From Streptomyces sp. ISL-43 (GTDB taxonomy: Bacteria; Actinomycetota; Actinomycetes; Streptomycetales; Streptomycetaceae): DNA of 64,000 nt. How positions within the stretch are numbered: the stretch's first letter is position 1; every line of letters begins with the position of its first letter. Both the position numbers and the translations under genes were made by a program. The stretch lies in NCBI RefSeq assembly GCF_018614195.1, contig NZ_JAGGOT010000010.1, positions 62,001-126,000 on the forward strand, in the 5' to 3' direction. The notes under the pieces are model-generated. The model was given only the letters and a program-made list of their open reading frames with translations. It was not told the DNA's origin and did not search any database. Below, piece after piece: positions 44,583-51,699 of the stretch.

Positions 44583-46004
44583 ATGAGCACCCGGACCACA
44601 CCTCCGACAACCGAAGCGGCCCCTCCGCCGGATCTCACGGCGGTCCGACTCCGCCGCACCGTGGGCGTCGTGATCGTCAGCTCGGTCATGTCGGTGCTCG
44701 ACATGACGATCGTCAACGTCGCGCTGCACCGCCTGTCCGACGCCTTCGACGCACCGCTGGCGACGATCCAGTGGACCGCCGGCGCGTACACGCTGGCGCT
44801 CGCCGCCGTCATCCCGGTCGCGCCCTGGGCGATGGGGCGGATCGGCCCCAAGCGCACCTATCTGACGGCCCTCGCCCTCTTCACCCTCGGGTCGCTGCTC
44901 GCCGCGTGCGCCTGGGACGCCGGGAGCCTGATCGCCTTCCGGGCGGTACAGGGCCTCGGCGGCGGACTGCTCATGCCCGTCGGCATGGCCATGGTGATGC
45001 GCGGCGCGGACCCGGCCCGGCTCGGGCGGGTGATGGCGCTGCTCGGCCTCCCGATCATCGTCGGACCGGTGATCGGGCCGGTCCTGGGCGGCTGGCTGGT
45101 CGACGTGGCGTCCTGGCAGTGGATCTTCCTGGTCAACCTGCCCGTCGGGGCGGCGGCGCTGGCCCTCGCCGCGAAGCTGCTGCGCCCCGACGCACCGCGC
45201 GACCCGTCCGCCGCCCCCGCGCCCGGGCTGGACGTCCCGGGCCTGCTGATGCTCTCGCCCGGACTCGCCCTGCTCCTCTTCGGCCTGGCGCGGGGCGCGG
45301 AGCGCGGCACCCTCACCGCACCCGGCGTGCTCCTGCCCGCCCTCACCGGCGCCGCGCTCGTCGCCGCCTTCGGCCGCCGCGCGCTGACGGCCCGCGAGCC
45401 GCTGCTCGACCTGAGGCTGCTGCGCGACCGTACCTTCGGCGCCGGTGTCGCCACGCTCGCGCTGTTCACCTGCGGCTACTTCGGCTCGATGCTGCTGGGC
45501 CCGATGTACTGGCAGCAGGCGCGCGGCACGAGCGCGACAGCGGCGGGAATGCTGGGCGCACCGGTCGGCCTGGTCGTGGGCCTGACGATGCAGATCGCCT
45601 CGCGCCGCATCGACAAGGTCTCCCCGCGCCGGCTGATCCGTGCCGGGATCGCGACGGGGGCGCTGGGCATGGCCCTGACGGCACTCCAGACCGGAACGCC
45701 CGACGTAGCGGCCTGGCGGGTCGTCGGCGCGTCGATGGTGATGGGCGTCGGCGCCGGCATGGTCCTGATGCCGGCGATGACCACCGCGAGCCGCGGCCTC
45801 CCGAAGGCCCGCATGACCGCGGCGAGCACCATCCTGAGCATCAACGCCCAGATCTGGGCCTCGGTGGGAACGGCGCTCACCTCCGTGGCCCTGAGCACGG
45901 CAGGCACCACCCCGCCCGGCTTCCGCACCACATACGCGATCGCCGCAGCTCTCCTTGCCCTGGCCCTCCTCCCCACTCCCTCCCTCCCCACCCGCCACCC
46001 CTGA
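44583..46004 (+). CDS. MFS drug transporter, DHA2 (EmrB/QacA) family
   Basis: The 473-residue transporter has twelve to fourteen transmembrane segments. The family motif Leu-Asp-Met-Thr-Ile-Val-Asn-Val-Ala is in the first segment and motif C (Gly-Pro-Val-Ile-Gly-Pro-Val-Leu-Gly-Gly) in the fifth. It pumps hydrophobic compounds out with proton exchange. ATG 44583 lies 12 bp after the FMN reductase stop with GGGAG upstream, so the two are an operon under the divergent TetR. Confidence 0.88.
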   Translation: MSTRTTPPTTEAAPPPDLTAVRLRRTVGVVIVSSVMSVLDMTIVNVALHRLSDAFDAPLATIQWTAGAYTLALAAVIPVAPWAMGRIGPKRTYLTALALFTLGSLLAACAWDAGSLIAFRAVQGLGGGLLMPVGMAMVMRGADPARLGRVMALLGLPIIVGPVIGPVLGGWLVDVASWQWIFLVNLPVGAAALALAAKLLRPDAPRDPSAAPAPGLDVPGLLMLSPGLALLLFGLARGAERGTLTAPGVLLPALTGAALVAAFGRRALTAREPLLDLRLLRDRTFGAGVATLALFTCGYFGSMLLGPMYWQQARGTSATAAGMLGAPVGLVVGLTMQIASRRIDKVSPRRLIRAGIATGALGMALTALQTGTPDVAAWRVVGASMVMGVGAGMVLMPAMTTASRGLPKARMTAASTILSINAQIWASVGTALTSVALSTAGTTPPGFRTTYAIAAALLALALLPTPSLPTRHP

Positions 46005-46073
46005 CCACGGCCCGCCCTCGTCGACGAAGCGAACCGCGCATGACCACCCGCGCGCCCTGCCTACCCTGTGGGG

Positions 46074-46258
46074 ATGATCCATCCGATTGAGCTCGTGATA
46101 TTCGACTGCGACGGCATGCTGGCCGACAGCGACCCCGCGCCGCGGGGATGCGGGCCTTCGGCTACGCCGGCGGCCTGACCCCCGCCGAGTGGCTCGCCGG
46201 GCCCGGCACGGTCGTCTTCCACGACATGCGGGAACTTCCGGGACTGCTCGAGCGGTAG
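46074..46258 (+). pseudogene. HAD hydrolase remnant with the middle deleted
   Basis: The first 19 codons give the HAD family start Ile-Phe-Asp-Cys-Asp-Gly-Met-Leu (DxD motif). Straight after, in another frame, comes the family C-terminus (Ala-Ala-Gly-Met-Arg-Ala-Phe-Gly-Tyr-Ala-Gly-Gly-Leu, then Val-Val-Phe-His-Asp-Met-Arg-Glu-Leu-Pro-Gly-Leu-Leu) ending at the TAG at 46256-46258. Some 130-150 residues of a normal subfamily IA phosphatase are missing. In the original frame translation stops at 46176. It cannot be active. Confidence 0.75.
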
Positions 46259-46325
46259 GCCTCGCCGCCGTACCCGGGACCCGCACCCCGAGGTCCCGCC
46301 CGCCACCGCGGTCCACGGACCCACC

Positions 46326-46766
46326 TCAGGCCTCCGCCGACACCGGCCTCTCGAAGAAGGTCTCCAGGGCCACCGTCGCCTGCGTGCCGCTGACCCCGTC
46401 GATCGCGTACAACCGCCGCAGCACATCCTGGAGTTGCTCGGTCGTCCCGGTCCTGACCTTCACCAGGACCGATGCGCTGCCCGCGATGATGTGGGCCTCC
46501 TGCAGCTCGGGGATCGCCGCGAAGCGCTCACCGGAGTCGCCCATCCAGGCCGACGAGTCGACCATGACGAAGGCCAGCACCCCGGCGCCGACCGCGGCCG
46601 GGTCGACGTCGATCGTCGTGCGGCGGATCACCCCCGACTCGCGCAGCTTGCGCACCCGTTCGTGAGCCGCGCCCGCGGAGAGCCCGACCGCCTTGCCCAG
46701 GGCCGCGTACGCCTGCGAGGCGTCCTCCTGCAGCAGGTTCAGCAGCTTCCGGTCCACATCGTCCAT
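46326..46766 (-). CDS. Lrp/AsnC family transcriptional regulator
   Basis: The 146-residue protein has the AsnC-type winged helix (Asp-Val-Asp-Arg-Lys-Leu-Leu-Asn-Leu-Leu-Gln-Glu-Asp...Ala-Ala-Leu-Gly-Lys-Ala-Val-Gly-Leu-Ser) and a C-terminal ligand-sensing RAM domain with Ala-His-Ile-Ile-Ala-Gly-Ser. The ATG at 46766 has GGAGGAG upstream; the longer frame to 46811 is rejected. Divergent from SMP-30 at 46894, which it likely controls with an amino acid or related metabolite as effector. Confidence 0.88.
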   Translation of the reverse strand: MDDVDRKLLNLLQEDASQAYAALGKAVGLSAGAAHERVRKLRESGVIRRTTIDVDPAAVGAGVLAFVMVDSSAWMGDSGERFAAIPELQEAHIIAGSASVLVKVRTGTTEQLQDVLRRLYAIDGVSGTQATVALETFFERPVSAEA

Positions 46767-46815
46767 GACACTCCTCCCGAACCACTCCATCAAATCTCTT
46801 GCCCTGACCATACGT

Positions 46816-46845
46816 CATCCTGCAATACTCACTTCCGACAGGATG
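46816..46845. promoter_or_regulatory. possible Lrp operator
   Basis: Inverted arms CATCCTG (46816-46822) and CAGGATG (46839-46845), 16 bp apart, sit in the 127-bp divergent region between the Lrp-like and SMP-30 genes. Arm spacing over two helical turns fits an Lrp dimer. Confidence 0.5.
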
Positions 46846-46893
46846 GCGTTCAGCGGTTGAAGTGAAGTACGGAACGACTGAAGGAGAACGGAC

Positions 46894-47811
46894 ATGGCCA
46901 CCGGCCGCCCCGCGCTGTACGAAGTACTCGACGACAGGTTCCGTACGGAGAAGTGCGCCGCGGGCGATCTTCAACTGGAGACCCTCCACGTGGGCTCCCG
47001 CTGGGCCGAGGGCCCGCTGTACATACCGGCCTGGCGCCAGCTGATCTGGAGCGACATCCCGAACGACCGGATGCTGCGCTGGGACGAGACGACCGGCGCG
47101 GTCAGCGTCTTCCGCTCGCCCGCCGGCCACCCCAACGGCAACACCCTGGACCGCCAGGGCCGCCTGATCACGTGTGAGCAGGGCAATCGCCGGGTCACCC
47201 GCACCGAGCACGACGGCTCGGTGACCGTGCTCGCCGACCGCTACCAGGGCAAGCGGCTCAACAGCCCGAACGACGCCACCGTCAAGTCCGACGGCTCGAT
47301 CTGGTTCTCAGACCCGGACTTCGGGCTCACCAGCGACTACGAGGGCGTACGCGGCGAGCCCGAGATCGGCGCCACCAACGTCTACCGGATCGACCCGGAC
47401 ACCGCCGAGGTCAGGCTCGTCGCCGACGGCTTCAGCGGCCCGAACGGCCTGGTCTTCTCGGCCGACGAGCGCGAGCTCTACGTCTCCGACAGCCGGGCCA
47501 ACCGCATCCGGGCCTTCGAGGTGCACGAGGACGGCACCCTCTCGAAGGGCAGGATCTTCGCCGAAGGGGCCAAGGAGGGCCGCTTCGACAACATCCGCTT
47601 CGACGACCGGGGCCACCTCTGGGCCGCGGCCATGGGCGGCGGCGTGCACTGCTACGCACCGGACGGGACCCTGCTCGGCCGCATCCTCGTACCCAACACG
47701 GTCTCCAACATCCGCTTCGGCGGCCCGAGGGGCAACCGCCTCTTCATCACGGCGAACGACACGCTCTACTCCCTGGTCATGGGGGTCAAGGCCGCACCGA
47801 CGGCCGCCTGA
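46894..47811 (+). CDS. SMP-30/gluconolactonase family protein
   Basis: The 305-residue six-bladed propeller lactonase family protein has Glu in Arg-Trp-Ala-Glu-Gly-Pro-Leu-Tyr, Asn in Asn-Ser-Pro-Asn-Asp, and Asp in Val-Ser-Asp-Ser-Arg-Ala-Asn, the usual metal ligands. Likely hydrolyses a sugar or other lactone in the cytosol. AGGAG lies upstream of the ATG. It starts 127 bp from a divergent Lrp gene and ends 29 bp before the aldo/keto reductase, so both may form a sugar-oxidation operon. Confidence 0.87.
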   Translation: MATGRPALYEVLDDRFRTEKCAAGDLQLETLHVGSRWAEGPLYIPAWRQLIWSDIPNDRMLRWDETTGAVSVFRSPAGHPNGNTLDRQGRLITCEQGNRRVTRTEHDGSVTVLADRYQGKRLNSPNDATVKSDGSIWFSDPDFGLTSDYEGVRGEPEIGATNVYRIDPDTAEVRLVADGFSGPNGLVFSADERELYVSDSRANRIRAFEVHEDGTLSKGRIFAEGAKEGRFDNIRFDDRGHLWAAAMGGGVHCYAPDGTLLGRILVPNTVSNIRFGGPRGNRLFITANDTLYSLVMGVKAAPTAA

Positions 47812-47840
47812 ACCCCGCCACTTCCCCGGAGGATCACCGC

Positions 47841-48599
47841 ATGCGGCAGCGGGCGTTGGGCAGGACGGGCCGCGAGGTGTCCGTCGTCGGACTGGGGACC
47901 TGGCAGCTGGGAGGGGGCTGGGGCGATGTGCGCGAGGAGGACGCCTTCGCCCTGCTGGACGCGTCCGTCGCGGCGGGCGTGACGTTCTTCGACACGGCCG
48001 ACGAGTACGGCGACGGCCGCAGCGAGCGGCTGATCGGCGGCTACCTGCGGGATCGCCCGGATGCCGACGTGTTCGTCGCGACGAAGACGGGGCGTCGGGC
48101 GGAGCAGCGGGCCGCCGGCTACACGCTGGAGAACTTCCGGGCCTGGACGGACCGTTCGCGGGCCAACCTGGGCGTGGACACGCTGGACCTGGTGCAGCTC
48201 CACTGCCCGCCGAGGGTGCCGCTGGCTTCCGGCCTGCTCTCCGGCAAGTACACCAAGGACACGGTGTTCCGGCAGGACGACCACCGCGCCTACAACCGCC
48301 ACGGCGAGGCCTTCGACCGGGGCGAGACCTTCGCGGGCGTCGACTTCGAGTCCGGCGTCGAGGCGGCGGCGGAGTTCGGGGCCCTCACACCCCGGGGCGC
48401 CACCCCGGCACAGACCGCACTGCGCTGGATCATCCAGCAGCCGGGCGTGACCACGGTGATCCCGGGCGCCCGCTCCCCGGAACAGGCCCGCGCCAACGCG
48501 TCGGCCACAGCCCTCCCCCCACTACCGCCCGCGACACTGAAGGCCATACGCGCCCTGTACGACCACCGCATCCGCCCCCAGGTCCACCACCACTGGTAG
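47841..48599 (+). CDS. aldo/keto reductase lacking the centre of the barrel
   Basis: The 252-residue protein keeps the tetrad Asp51, Tyr56, Lys82 and His121 and the family C-terminus (Gly-Ala-Arg-Ser-Pro-Glu-Gln-Ala). However, Leu-His-Cys-Pro-Pro124 is joined directly to Arg125-Val-Pro-Leu-Ala-Ser-Gly-Leu-Leu-Ser-Gly-Lys. In typical members about 70-75 residues, beta strands 5-7 of the TIM barrel, lie between these points. The join is in frame. An intact fold is unlikely, so this may be a recently inactivated gene. GGAGGA lies upstream of the ATG at 47841; the ORF follows SMP-30. Confidence 0.75.
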   Translation: MRQRALGRTGREVSVVGLGTWQLGGGWGDVREEDAFALLDASVAAGVTFFDTADEYGDGRSERLIGGYLRDRPDADVFVATKTGRRAEQRAAGYTLENFRAWTDRSRANLGVDTLDLVQLHCPPRVPLASGLLSGKYTKDTVFRQDDHRAYNRHGEAFDRGETFAGVDFESGVEAAAEFGALTPRGATPAQTALRWIIQQPGVTTVIPGARSPEQARANASATALPPLPPATLKAIRALYDHRIRPQVHHHW

Positions 48600-48653
48600 C
48601 ACCGGACACCGTCGAGCGCTGCGAGGGTGGTGATTACGGTGGCCGGCGTGCCA

Positions 48654-48884
48654 ATCCGCTGCGCCTTCCTCACCGCCACCCCGCTGAAAGTCGCCCTGTC
48701 CAAGCTGGTCAACAGCCTCAAGGGCGTCGGCTCGCGGCGCCTCAGCCAGCAGTACACCGGGCAGGTCAACCGCGCCATCACGCACGGCCAATTCTGGTCC
48801 CGACCATACTTTGCCGGGAGCTGCGGCGGGGCGCCGCTGACCGTCGTACGTCCGTACATCGAGAGCCAGCAGCGACCCGCATGA
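48654..48884 (+). mobile_element. IS200/IS605 TnpA C-terminal fragment
   Basis: Residues encoded from about 48678 match the C-terminal half of IS200-type Y1 transposases: Lys-Val-Ala-Leu-Ser-Lys-Leu-Val-Asn-Ser-Leu-Lys-Gly-Val, Phe-Trp-Ser-Arg-Pro-Tyr-Phe-Ala-Gly-Ser-Cys-Gly-Gly-Ala-Pro-Leu, then Tyr-Ile-Glu-Ser-Gln-Gln-Arg-Pro with the presumed nucleophilic Tyr. The N-terminal half with the His-hydrophobic-His motif is missing, and no flanking IS ends were recognised. The element is dead. Confidence 0.75.
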
Positions 48885-48959
48885 CCGTGGCCGGTCGCAA
48901 AACTCGGCTCACTGCGGCCCGGCCCGGCCAAGACCTGTCAGTTTTCCTGCCACCAAGTG

Positions 48960-49236
48960 GGGGGAACCCCGCGTCCGGGCACCTCTCCGGCGCCGGCACC
49001 GCCGGGGGTGGCGACGCCTGCACCGTCGGCTCGGCCACCCCGGCGCCGAACAGGGCCGTCCCAAGCGCCACCGGCCGCTCGTGCTGAAGGATCACGGAAC
49101 GGACGACGGCGCTGGACCTCGACCGGCGCACCACGTCCGATCGCACGAGGAGCCCGCGGTCGGACACCGGCGCGAGGAACGAGCTGTGCAGCGCCCTGGG
49201 CACCAGGCCCGCGGGCAGCCCCTCGCCCGCGTTCCG
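48960..49236 (-). pseudogene. thioesterase-like fragment
   Basis: The minus-strand frame encodes Leu-His-Ser-Ser-Phe-Leu-Ala-Pro-Val-Ser-Asp and Val-Val-Arg-Arg-Ser-Arg-Ser-Ser-Ala-Val-Val-Arg-Ser-Val-Ile-Leu-Gln, then Arg-Pro-Val-Ala-Leu-Gly-Thr-Ala-Leu-Phe, like the strands of hotdog acyl-CoA thioesterases. No start codon or complete domain is present. It directly follows the acyl-ligase fragment, as if a gene pair had collapsed. Confidence 0.35.
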
Positions 49237-49524
49237 GAGCATGCTCCGGTGGAAGGACCGCCGCGCTGCCGACGGGATGGGCGGACCGCAGGTAGCAGAC
49301 GGCGCTTCCCAGCAGGTGCGCGGCATAGCCACGGTGAGCATTTCAGGGCTGTTGGGGGCGACCAGAACGGCTATGACATCCCCTTTCCGTACGCCGTTGT
49401 CACGCAGCGCATGGAATATCTCGAGGACGGAGCGGTTCAGTTCGGCACCGGAGATCCCCTGACCGCGCCAGTGAAGAACAGGACGATCCGAATCCAATGA
49501 GCACACCGAGAGAATGTCCGATAC
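49237..49524 (-). pseudogene. N-terminal fragment of an AMP-dependent acyl ligase
   Basis: The minus-strand frame gives an adenylation-enzyme start: Arg-Pro-Val-Leu-His-Trp-Arg-Gly-Gln, then Ile-Phe-His-Ala-Leu-Arg-Asp-Asn-Gly-Val-Arg-Lys-Gly-Asp-Val, Val-Ala-Pro-Asn-Ser-Pro-Glu. Near 49325 the frame shifts by one base, after which Tyr-Ala-Ala-His-Leu-Leu-Gly-Ser-Ala-Val-Cys-Tyr-Leu continues the family pattern. The expected start position holds GTA rather than GTG. Codon use is less GC-rich than in neighbours, hinting at transfer. Most of the enzyme is absent. Confidence 0.55.
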
Positions 49525-49853
49525 ACAACTGTCGCTCCCGCTCCACCATTGGCGCTGCAGGGTCATCCCCCTGCCTCTCCATGCGTACCCCGGCGACTTC
49601 CGTTCCGCTGACCCGGGTGAATTCCGATCCTCCCATTCGGAAGATATGCGGGGAAGAACGTTCGGCCTGCTGAACCGGCAGGCCGAAAGGGCCGTCCGCA
49701 CGGAGTACCCGTCTGGGTACTCCGCCGCTCCCGGCGGCTCCCACCCCGCGCCCCGCGTCCCCGGTGCGGCGCACGGCGCGGGACACAGGGCGGGACAGGG
49801 CAGAAGACGGCGTGGGGCACGGAATTCGCGCGAGGTCAAACAACGGGATCAGA

Positions 49854-49960
49854 AATTGACAGGATGCTTGGCGACATGCCCCCGGGAGCGCACTAAACCA
49901 CCGGTCCGGTCACCTCTTCAAGAATTGACAGAGCGCTTGGCGGCATGCCCTCGGGGGCGC
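49854..49960. repeat. direct repeats carrying TTGACA
   Basis: Two 38-bp repeats (49854-49891 and 49923-49960) share AATTGACAG, CTTGGCG, CATGCCC and GGGGGCGC/GGGAGCGC blocks with about seven mismatches. Their TTGACA hexamers are 69 bp apart, and a third TTGACA follows 71 bp later as the -35 of the MFS promoter. They may be binding sites for a regulator or a duplicated promoter region. Confidence 0.6.
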
Positions 49961-49995
49961 CGCAAAAATCTCCGACCGTTAGGGCCGCCCGAGAA

Positions 49996-50024
49996 TTGAC
50001 ACACGCCCGACGGTTGCCTACGGT
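49996..50024 (+). promoter_or_regulatory. sigma-70-type promoter of the MFS-SNF2-SWIM operon
   Basis: TTGACA (49996-50001) and TACGGT (50019-50024) are spaced by 17 bp, near-consensus for the principal streptomycete sigma factor. It lies 39 bp upstream of the MFS start. Confidence 0.65.
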
Positions 50025-50063
50025 CCGCTCGTCAGCTTTTCCGGACCGCATCCGAAGGTATTC

Positions 50064-51695
50064 ATGACCACATCCGCGTTGCCGAAGTCCAGGCAGCAGT
50101 CGATTCTTGCCGTTCTCATGGTGTGTTCACTGCTGATCTGGCTGGACAACACCGTCCTGAGTACCACCCTGGAGACCCTCGCGGATCCGGCCCGTGGGCT
50201 GAACGCCGGCCCGGCCGAGCTGCAGTGGGCCACCGGCTCGTACACGCTGGCCTTCGCCACCTTGATGTTCACCGCGGGCGCGCTGGGCGACCGCTTCGGC
50301 CACCGGGCCGTGCTCTCGACGGGCCTGGTGGTCTTCGCCGCGTCCTCTGTGTGGGCGGCGTACGCGGGCGACGCGGGGCAGCTGATCGCCGCCCGGGCGG
50401 CGATGGGCGTCGGCAGCGCGCTGATCATGCCGGCCAACCTGGCCATCCTCATGTGGACGTTCACCGGCCCGGCTCGGTCGACCGCGATCGCCATCTCCTC
50501 GACCTCCGCCGGTGTCGGCATGGCCGTGGGCCCGGTGCTCGCCGGGGTGCTGCTCGACCACTTCTGGTGGGGCTCGGTCTTCCTGGTCAACGTCCCGGTC
50601 GTGGTCCTCGCGCTGATCGGCATCGCCCTGCTGGTCCCGGACTTCCGCAGCCCCGTGGTGCGACCGCTGGACCCGGCCGGGATGCTGCTGTCGATCAGCG
50701 GCCTCGCGGCGCTCGCCTACGGAGTGATCCGCGCGGGTCAGGTGGCGGCCTGGGGCCGTACGGACGTCTGGGCGCCGATCGTCCTCGGACTGGTCCTGCT
50801 GGCCGTGTTCGTCCGCGTCGAGCTGCGCAGCAAGATGCCGAGCTTCGATCCCCGGCTGCTCGCCCAGCGCGCGTTCGGCGGCAGCAACGTGGCGCTCGGA
50901 CTGCTCCTGTTCGCCATGTCCGCGGTGACCTTCTACAACGCGTTCTACCTCCAGGGCGCGCGCGGCTTCTCACCGATCGAGGCGGGCCTGGCCGGCCTCC
51001 CGACCGCGCTCGGCGCGATCTTCGGCGCGCCCGTCGGCGCCCGCCTGGTGCACCGCTGGTCGCTGCGGCTCGTCGCCGTGCCGGCGCTGACCGTGGCGGC
51101 GCTGACGATGGGCGCGTACGGGCTCTTCGGGCTGGGCACGCCCCTCGTCGGGATCGAGATCGTGCTGCTGGTCCAGGGCCTGTCCATCGGCATGGTGATC
51201 GGCCCGGTGACCGCGGCGCTGATCAGCACGCTGCCGCTGGAGCGGGCCGGTGCCGGGGCGGCCGTCACCAACACCGTGCGCCAGACCGGCAGCGTGATCG
51301 GTATCGCCGTCGGCGGCACGATCATGTCGATCGTGTACCGGCGCGCGATCGAACCCTCGCTGGACAGTGTGCCCGGACCGGTGCGGGAGCAGGCGCGGGT
51401 CTCCGCCGAACAGGCGCGGCACGCCGCCACCACGTCCCACCTGCCCGCGCTCGGGCACGCCGCCGACGACGCGTTCGTCCACGCCATGCATGTCGGCGCG
51501 GTCTGGATCATGTTCATCGCGCTCTTCGGCGCGGCCGTGCTCCTGGTCGCCCTGCGCTCGGTCCGCAAGCCCGCGGCCGCCGGCGGCGAGCCGGAGCCCG
51601 CGCGGGTCGGCGGCCCGGCCACGGACGAGGCGGCCCCCCGGGCCGGTGCCGAGAGCCGGCCCGCCCGCGAGGGCGACGACGTGGGCACCCGCTGA
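50064..51695 (+). CDS. MFS drug transporter, DHA2 family
   Basis: The 543-residue pump has about fourteen transmembrane segments. The first contains Leu-Asp-Asn-Thr-Val-Leu; motif C (Gly-Val-Gly-Met-Ala-Val-Gly-Pro-Val-Leu-Ala-Gly) lies in segment five. The hydrophilic tail of about 45 residues is Ala/Glu/Pro-rich. It resembles antibiotic exporters found in biosynthetic clusters. It is the first gene of a compact three-gene operon with SNF2 and SWIM genes, four bases upstream of the next start, and has its own near-consensus promoter. Confidence 0.87.
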   Translation: MTTSALPKSRQQSILAVLMVCSLLIWLDNTVLSTTLETLADPARGLNAGPAELQWATGSYTLAFATLMFTAGALGDRFGHRAVLSTGLVVFAASSVWAAYAGDAGQLIAARAAMGVGSALIMPANLAILMWTFTGPARSTAIAISSTSAGVGMAVGPVLAGVLLDHFWWGSVFLVNVPVVVLALIGIALLVPDFRSPVVRPLDPAGMLLSISGLAALAYGVIRAGQVAAWGRTDVWAPIVLGLVLLAVFVRVELRSKMPSFDPRLLAQRAFGGSNVALGLLLFAMSAVTFYNAFYLQGARGFSPIEAGLAGLPTALGAIFGAPVGARLVHRWSLRLVAVPALTVAALTMGAYGLFGLGTPLVGIEIVLLVQGLSIGMVIGPVTAALISTLPLERAGAGAAVTNTVRQTGSVIGIAVGGTIMSIVYRRAIEPSLDSVPGPVREQARVSAEQARHAATTSHLPALGHAADDAFVHAMHVGAVWIMFIALFGAAVLLVALRSVRKPAAAGGEPEPARVGGPATDEAAPRAGAESRPAREGDDVGTR

Positions 51696-51699
51696 CGCC

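Noticed and set aside
48778..49839. 353-residue minus-strand frame as one intact gene
   Set aside because: It joins unrelated pieces: non-coding leader, ligase fragment, thioesterase-like fragment and the antisense of the transposase end. No single family covers it.
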